Source: JBDHXE01 sp035445085 (GTDB lineage: Bacteria > Bacteroidota > Ignavibacteria > Kapaibacteriales > UBA2268). Taken from it: a stretch of 64,000 nt of DNA. A program made the position numbers and the translations under genes. This document shows positions 59,996 through 64,000 of this stretch, in pieces (the stretch's first letter is position 1; each line of letters opens with the position of its first letter). The notes below the pieces were generated by a model that was given only the letters and a program-made list of their open reading frames with translations, was not told where the DNA came from and ran no database searches. Location: contig DAOMQA010000007.1 in assembly GCA_035445085.1 (NCBI GenBank), positions 1 to 64,000 on the forward strand, written 5' to 3'.

Positions 59996-61294
59996 ATGCT
60001 AATGAAATTTTCGTCAAAAATCAAACAAAATATGTCTATAAAGGAACAAATAAGCATTGAAGAACTTGATGACAAAAGTTATCAAGTCAGACTTATAGAG
60101 CCTTTTGAAGAAGAAAAAGCAATTTTGACACATTATCTTCACAATATTCATAACGGAGTTTCAAAATATTACAAAGATGAGGCGATAACTGTTTTAAACA
60201 ACTATGTCAAGTATAAAAACGGAACCAGTGAAATTTCAATTGTAGCAGAAGATGCATTACAATACTTTTTGCATGAAGTCGAAAACGTACCGTTTCCAAC
60301 TCCCGAAAATTACTCATTTAAATTTATTGACCTTTTTGCAGGGATTGGTGGTTTCCGTTTGGCTTTACAAAATTTAGGTGGAAAGTGTGTTTTTACAAGC
60401 GAGTGGGACAAAGAAGCAAAGCGAACTTATAAAGCAAATTTTGGCGAAACACCATTTGGCGACATAACAAAAGAAAAAACTAAATCATATATTCCAGACG
60501 GTTTTGATGTGCTTTGTGCAGGTTTTCCTTGCCAAGCATTTTCCATAGCTGGAAAACGTGGAGGATTTGAAGACACAAGAGGAACATTGTTTTTTGATGT
60601 TGCTGAAATTATCAAAAGAAAACAGCCAAAGGCTGTTTTTCTTGAAAACGTTAAAGGTTTGAGAAACCACAATGGGGGTAAAACACTTGAAACAATTTTG
60701 AACGTTTTACGAAACGACTTGGGTTATTTTGTTCCAGAACCACAAATTATCAATGCAAAAGATTTTGACGTTCCACAAAACAGAGAAAGGGTTTTTATTG
60801 TTGGTTTTCATAAAAGCACAGGAGTTACAGAGTTTTCATACCCAAAACCAACAGGAAAAAAAGTGAAATTTGCTGACATAAAAGAAAAGAAAGTTCCTGC
60901 AACAAAATATTTTTTATCAACTCAATATTTACAGACCCTACACAATCACAAAGCACGACACGAAAGCAAAGGGAACGGTTTTGGTTTTGAAATTATTCCC
61001 GATACAGGAATTGCTAACGCAATCGTTGTTGGCGGAATGGGGCGAGAGAGAAATTTAGTTTATGACAATCGCCTAAAAGACTTTACACCTACAACACGCA
61101 TTAAAGGCGAAGTAAATCGTGAAGGCATACGAAAAATGACGCCAAGAGAATGGGCAAGATTACAAGGATTTCCTGACAATTATTTAATTCCAGTTGCTGA
61201 CGCTTCAGCTTATAAGCAGTTCGGCAACTCCGTTTCCGTGCCAGCAGTACAGGCGACAGCAACGAAAATATTAGAACTAATTTTAAGTAAATGA
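59996..61294 (+). CDS. DNA (cytosine-5) methyltransferase, cassette 3
   Basis: The 432-residue C5-MTase has an extra N-terminal domain of about 105 residues. The core follows: motif I FIDLFAGIGGFRLAL (about 111-125), motif IV with the catalytic Cys GFPCQAFSIAGKRGG (about 176-190), motif VI FLENVKGL, motif VIII (QNRERVFIVG) and motif X (AYKQFGNSVSVPAVQATA). It methylates cytosine at a site set by the region before motif IX. It forms a restriction-modification pair with the overlapping nuclease gene. The ATG at 60002 is a close alternative start. Confidence 0.94.
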   Translation: MLMKFSSKIKQNMSIKEQISIEELDDKSYQVRLIEPFEEEKAILTHYLHNIHNGVSKYYKDEAITVLNNYVKYKNGTSEISIVAEDALQYFLHEVENVPFPTPENYSFKFIDLFAGIGGFRLALQNLGGKCVFTSEWDKEAKRTYKANFGETPFGDITKEKTKSYIPDGFDVLCAGFPCQAFSIAGKRGGFEDTRGTLFFDVAEIIKRKQPKAVFLENVKGLRNHNGGKTLETILNVLRNDLGYFVPEPQIINAKDFDVPQNRERVFIVGFHKSTGVTEFSYPKPTGKKVKFADIKEKKVPATKYFLSTQYLQTLHNHKARHESKGNGFGFEIIPDTGIANAIVVGGMGRERNLVYDNRLKDFTPTTRIKGEVNREGIRKMTPREWARLQGFPDNYLIPVADASAYKQFGNSVSVPAVQATATKILELILSK

Positions 61295-61914
61295 ATAAAC
61301 TAAATCAATTAGGTATAACCGTTGGAAAAGACAATAAAGCGGAAATAGTTTTTGATAGCCTATTCCCAAGTTTTATGACCGTAAAGTATAAAAAGCCATC
61401 GGATTATATAACGACTTACTGGGAAGCATTTCAAAAACATCCCGAAAGAAACAACAATTTGAACGGAAAAATATTTGAATACATTTTGGCGACATTGTTT
61501 GTTCGTGAAAACATATTGCCTCTTTATATGAGTGCAAAAGTTGCATTTGTTCCAAATGTAATTTACGACCTAATGTTTTACACCGTAGAACGTGGGCCAA
61601 TTTGCATTTCAGCAAAGACAAGTTTGCGAGAACGTTACAAACAAGCGGACTTAGAAGCTATTGCATTAAAATACGTTCACAGAAAAGCATTGAGTTATTT
61701 GGTAACACTTGAAGCCAACGAAGCGAAAAGTGTAAAAGCAAAAATTAAAAGCGGCGATGTTATCGGGCTTGACAATGTTATCGTAGCGACAAGTAACGAC
61801 TTCAATATCTTAATTAACGAATTGAAAACTTTTAAATTTTCCGAACCACCGATAGTAAAGGTTATAGAAAGTAATCAAATTATCACGTTGGACAAAGTGA
61901 AAGCCTTAAAATAA
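61291..61914 (+). CDS. putative type II restriction endonuclease, cassette 3
   Basis: The 207-residue protein overlaps the C5-methyltransferase gene by 4 bp (ATGA), so the two are co-translated. It contains NGKIFEYILATLFVRENI and NVIYDLMFYTVERGPICISAKTSLRERYKQADLEA. The Glu, Asp and S-A-K spacing is compatible with a PD-(D/E)XK nuclease core. I do not recognise a named family. The partner position and length make a cognate restriction enzyme the best guess. Confidence 0.7.
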   Translation: MNKLNQLGITVGKDNKAEIVFDSLFPSFMTVKYKKPSDYITTYWEAFQKHPERNNNLNGKIFEYILATLFVRENILPLYMSAKVAFVPNVIYDLMFYTVERGPICISAKTSLRERYKQADLEAIALKYVHRKALSYLVTLEANEAKSVKAKIKSGDVIGLDNVIVATSNDFNILINELKTFKFSEPPIVKVIESNQIITLDKVKALK

Positions 61915-62205
61915 ACTAACAAGACCCACGATGAAAAAAAAGCGATTACCATAACAGCACCTACAAGAAATTGACGATTCAGTTGTTAAATCAAGCTTTG
62001 TGCTTCTACCAAGTTTCTGCATCTTTTTTGATGCTAATATGAATGTTTTTTTTTAATGTCCCTAAAAAATACTAATTTTGAAATAAACTTATTGAGAGTA
62101 CGTAAATAATAAATGAGTTGTAGTAGAAATTTTTGGGCGACCGTGCTGACTTGAAAGTTCATAGCTAAAACAGGCACTTTTTTTGCTATCTTTGGACAAT
62201 AAAAT
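61915..62205. other. gene-free junction carrying repeat D
   Basis: It consists of a few bases after the nuclease stop, repeat copy D (61934-62118), and about 85 bp before the nuclease remnant, which include a perfect TANNTTTG box (TATCTTTG, 62187-62194) just upstream of the ATG at 62206. No complete gene is present. Confidence 0.65.
61934..62118 (+). repeat. direct repeat copy D (long tail, uninterrupted)
   Basis: It has the same tail as copy C (AGCGATTACCATAACAGCAC, CAGTTGTTAAATCAAGC), then ACCAAGTTTCTGCATC, GATGCTAATATGAATG and the core, with TAATTTTG (62073-62080) and TTATT-N11-AATAA (62089-62109). It lacks the 60-bp insert of copy C and so gives the intact form of the long repeat. Confidence 0.88.
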
Positions 62206-62376
62206 ATGGCATATCAATCAGTAGATAAATTACAGAAAGTATTAGCAGACGAGGTTTTCAGGCACACGAAAGACCCGAAGAAAGCCGCTGGACGGGCTTT
62301 AGGAACTTTGGTTGAAATTATTACTTATTACCTACTTAAAACTTGGGGACTTAATAACCAAATTTCTTATTATTGA
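62206..62376 (+). pseudogene. truncated restriction endonuclease remnant, cassette 4
   Basis: A 56-codon frame begins MAYQSVDKLQKVLADEVFRH and continues KKAAGRALGTLVEIITYYLL, an opening typical of full-length type II restriction endonucleases of over 250 residues. It stops at 62374-62376. In another frame the reading continues as IEIQMET before a second stop, so a frameshift broke it. No methyltransferase partner is found beside it; loss of the nuclease would make that harmless. Confidence 0.6.
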
Positions 62377-62468
62377 AATTCAAATGGAGACTTGACTTCA
62401 TTTCAACAAACGGGGCGTAACCGAAAAGCCAGACGAGTAGGACAACATAAAAATCAAAAAGGTAAAAA

Positions 62469-62807
62469 ATGGATGCACAAAAAGTCGACATGTTTATAAT
62501 GTCAAACGGAAAATTCTTTGAAGGTCATCAAATGAACATGATTAGAGAGAGACTACTCGCACTTGATGATTCAAAATGGGCAGTATTATCAACTGCTCAG
62601 TTCAAAGACCCAACAACAACTCTTATCGTTTCAATCTTGGCAGGTATCTTAGGCATAGACCGGTTTATGATTGGAGACACAGGACTTGGAGTTGGTAAAC
62701 TTTTAACTTGTGGCGGTTTTGGTATTTGGGCAATTATTGATTTGTTCATGATTCAAAAAGCTACAAGAGAAAAGAACATGCAAAAAATCCAACAATTTTT
62801 GCATTAA
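62469..62807 (+). CDS. TM2-domain membrane protein
   Basis: The 112-residue protein has a soluble N-terminal part (1-50, with FIMSNGKFFEGHQMNMI) and then the TM2 domain: IVSILAGILGIDRFMIGDTGLGVGKLL, the G-x-h-G-h-D-R-F-Y/M-x-G pattern, then FGIWAIIDLFMIQKA. TM2 proteins of bacteria have no settled function. It begins a four-gene chain in which every start touches or overlaps the previous stop (TAATG here). Confidence 0.88.
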   Translation: MDAQKVDMFIMSNGKFFEGHQMNMIRERLLALDDSKWAVLSTAQFKDPTTTLIVSILAGILGIDRFMIGDTGLGVGKLLTCGGFGIWAIIDLFMIQKATREKNMQKIQQFLH

Positions 62808-63223
62808 TGACACTCGATAGGAACAAGCTGTATTCAATATTGCTTATAGCATGTTTGGCAGGGTATATTTGGCTTTATTTTAATACCACAAAAAACTTTG
62901 CTCAAAGCAAATCAATAGAAGTTTGTCTAATAAAGCACACAACAAATATACCCTGCCCTTCCTGTGGTTCAACTCGTTCAATTCTTTCATTGACAAAGGG
63001 CGATTTCATTGGAGCACTTACTTTAAATCCATTTGGCTATTTAATTGCTTTAATCATGCTAATTAGTCCAATTTGGATTATTGCGGACTTTACAATGGGA
63101 AGCAACACATTATTTAATTTCTATCAGAAAGTAGAAACTTACCTGAAAAGACCAAAGTATGCAGTTCCTTTAATCTTACTTGTCGTTATCAATTGGGTTT
63201 GGAATATCTTAAAAGGATTATGA
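62807..63223 (+). CDS. DUF2752 membrane protein
   Basis: The 138-residue protein has three membrane segments (about 8-24, 66-92, 115-135). The DUF2752 mark TNIPCPSCGSTRSILSLTKGDFIGALTLNPFGYL (about 47-80) carries C-P-x-C-G-x-T-R. The Cys pair could bind metal or form a disulfide; function is unknown. It starts 1 base inside the TM2 stop and overlaps the next gene by 4 bp. DUF2752 and TM2 genes are often neighbours in Bacteroidota. Confidence 0.85.
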   Translation: MTLDRNKLYSILLIACLAGYIWLYFNTTKNFAQSKSIEVCLIKHTTNIPCPSCGSTRSILSLTKGDFIGALTLNPFGYLIALIMLISPIWIIADFTMGSNTLFNFYQKVETYLKRPKYAVPLILLVVINWVWNILKGL

Positions 63224-63657
63224 TACACATAAAAAATTTCAGCTATGAACCTGGAGAACATGAAGCAGAGACTGCTTCAAGTAGTTATTTGATGTCTTTA
63301 ATTGCAATTATAGTCGGACTTCCTTTACCAATCGTAAATCTGATAGCCACACTGATATTTTACTTAGGCAACCGAAAGTCGACATATTTTGTTCGTTGGC
63401 ATTGCACACAGGCTTTATTATCGCAATTATCCATGCTTTTCATAAATAGCTTTGGATTTTGGTGGACTGTTTCAATAATCTTCACAGAAGAAACTATTAC
63501 AAGTAAGTATATTGCTTACATAATTACAGTAATAATTTTCAATTTGACTGAATTTATTGCAACTATATACACAGCTATTCAAACAAGAAAAGGAATTCAT
63601 GTAGAGTGGTGGTTTTATGGTTCATTGACAAACTTAATTTGCAAATCTAAATCATGA
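63220..63657 (+). CDS. DUF4870-type membrane protein
   Basis: I start at the ATG at 63220, which overlaps the DUF2752 stop by 4 bp. An upstream in-frame start at 63193 would add residues translated from inside that gene. The 145-residue protein has about three helices (25-50, 65-85, 95-125) with a hydrophobic core, FVRWHCTQALLSQ (the DUF4870 'h-x-x-H-x-x-Q-A' mark) and a C-terminal WW segment. Function is unknown. Confidence 0.7.
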   Translation: MIHIKNFSYEPGEHEAETASSSYLMSLIAIIVGLPLPIVNLIATLIFYLGNRKSTYFVRWHCTQALLSQLSMLFINSFGFWWTVSIIFTEETITSKYIAYIITVIIFNLTEFIATIYTAIQTRKGIHVEWWFYGSLTNLICKSKS

Positions 63658-64000
63658 AAAAGACCATTATTCAAGGAATAATAACATTTCTTATTTTTTT
63701 CGGGACATGGTTTGCCTTAACACAAATTGATTGGGTAAAGGTTTTTAAAGTCCAGCAAGTAACAGACAAAACAGAACAAAAATTAGGCGAACTTTTTTGG
63801 GAGGTTTTTAAAAAGACCGAAAAGGAAAGCCAAAATCCTCTCGTAATAAATTCAGTTGACAGCATTGTAACAGTTATTTGTAAGACAAATAAAATTGACA
63901 GAGAAAAAATTAAAATTCATATTCTCAACAAAGACGACATCAACGCTTTTGCATTACCAAACGGGCACTTAGTAGTTTATAGTGGGCTTATACTAAATTC
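63654..64000 (+). CDS. M48-family metalloprotease, N-terminal part (cut by the window edge)
   Basis: It begins with an ATG that overlaps the previous stop by 4 bp and runs open to the edge (115 codons). An N-terminal membrane helix (about 5-24) is followed by a charged region. Then FALPNGHLVVYSGLIL matches the strand just before the HEXXH zinc helix of M48/Oma1-like peptidases. The HEXXH itself lies beyond the window, so activity cannot be judged. Fourth gene of the TM2-DUF2752-DUF4870 chain. Confidence 0.72.
   Translation, partial: MKKTIIQGIITFLIFFGTWFALTQIDWVKVFKVQQVTDKTEQKLGELFWEVFKKTEKESQNPLVINSVDSIVTVICKTNKIDREKIKIHILNKDDINAFALPNGHLVVYSGLILN

Larger units (their letters stand above)
56681..64000 (+). 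mobile_element. accretion island: four same-orientation gene modules each preceded by a copy of one direct repeat
   Basis: Repeat copies with cores at 56722-56772, 58903-58950, 59941-59990 and 62071-62118 split the region into modules of about 2.1, 1.0, 2.1 and more than 1.9 kb. The contents are two restriction-modification pairs, an orphan TrpF-like gene with a VOC scrap, and a broken nuclease plus a membrane operon. All genes point right. The outer copy lies in the pcrA 5' flank. No recombinase, transposase or attC-like fold is seen inside the window; the right end is beyond it. Confidence 0.65.

Noticed and set aside
59735..62118. Integron attC sites in the cassette-end repeats
   Set aside because: TAAC...GTTAAAT in the tails loosely recalls R''/R' core sites, but only one side fits GTTRRRY, the inner L boxes do not pair, the span is only about 45 nt and no integron integrase is visible. 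The repeat also contains its own promoter, unlike attC.
56681..62118. CRISPR array (repeated units with unique sequence between)
   Set aside because: Units are 1-2 kb apart and contain genes, repeats are about 90-190 bp and diverged, and there are no cas genes.

Overview
The window is AT-rich bacterial chromosome (roughly one third G+C by eye) from the Bacteroidota/Chlorobiota (FCB) side of the tree, possibly a deep flagellated lineage such as Ignavibacteriota or Kapaibacteriota; the exact phylum is inference. The evidence is: promoters of the Bacteroidetes type (TTTG, 19-20 bp, TANNTTTG) at 840-870, 3714-3744 and 56701-56732; a surface protein ending in a type IX secretion (T9SS) sorting-like domain; GldM-like and PorE-like proteins; many SxxC lipoproteins and outer-membrane barrels; and an ATP synthase cluster without atpD/atpC. 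Unlike typical Bacteroidota it has a flagellin operon, sigma-28 promoters and frequent AGGAG Shine-Dalgarno sequences.

Layout, core part. 1-6074: translation and stress genes (rpsU, three tandem Hsp20 genes, rplI and rpsF without rpsR, an S1-domain protein, an HD phosphohydrolase). 6443-13477: an envelope block (GldM-like protein, two outer-membrane barrels, a vWA-OmpA protein). 13478-18466: a leftward operon mlaD, O-methyltransferase, vWA-OmpA lipoprotein, M28 peptidase, pyrE; then ssb. 19167-23068: the late flagellar operon fliC-fliS-fliD-flaG-(FliT-like)-flgM, driven by a textbook sigma-28 promoter and ending in a terminator. 23184-29824: a leftward envelope operon (PorE-like OmpA lipoprotein, PBP1A, an FAH hydrolase, two unknown lipoproteins). 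29922-38843: a PfkB kinase, a CBM9-like exported protein and the F0F1 ATP synthase genes atpZ-I-B-E-F-H-A-G, with hldD inserted between atpA and atpG. 38853-47319: purE, a PAS protein, galE, a PASTA protein, a degenerate REC/HD-GYP protein, a CitMHS-type carrier and an OmpA protein. 47320-56642: a 1517-residue surface protein, a transporter-suffix protein, terC, a FliK-like gene with its own sigma-28 promoter, and pcrA.

Accessory part. From 56681 to the right edge the chromosome is replaced by a series of same-orientation modules. Each is preceded by a copy of one AT-rich direct repeat (cores at 56722-56772, 58903-58950, 59941-59990 and 62071-62118), and the first copy lies in the 5' flank of pcrA. 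The modules carry (1) a PD-(D/E)XK nuclease plus a beta-class DNA methyltransferase, (2) an orphan phosphoribosylanthranilate isomerase-like protein plus a VOC gene scrap, (3) a C5-cytosine methyltransferase plus a nuclease, and (4) a truncated restriction nuclease followed by a TM2-DUF2752-DUF4870-M48 membrane operon that runs off the window. Every repeat contains a Bacteroidetes-type -7 element pointing into the next module and a small inverted repeat. This looks like stepwise accretion of defence-rich cassettes at one site. It matches neither a canonical integron nor a dif-module array, and no recombinase is visible in the window. It is the best candidate here for something undescribed.

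No tRNA, rRNA, CRISPR array or insertion sequence was recognised.
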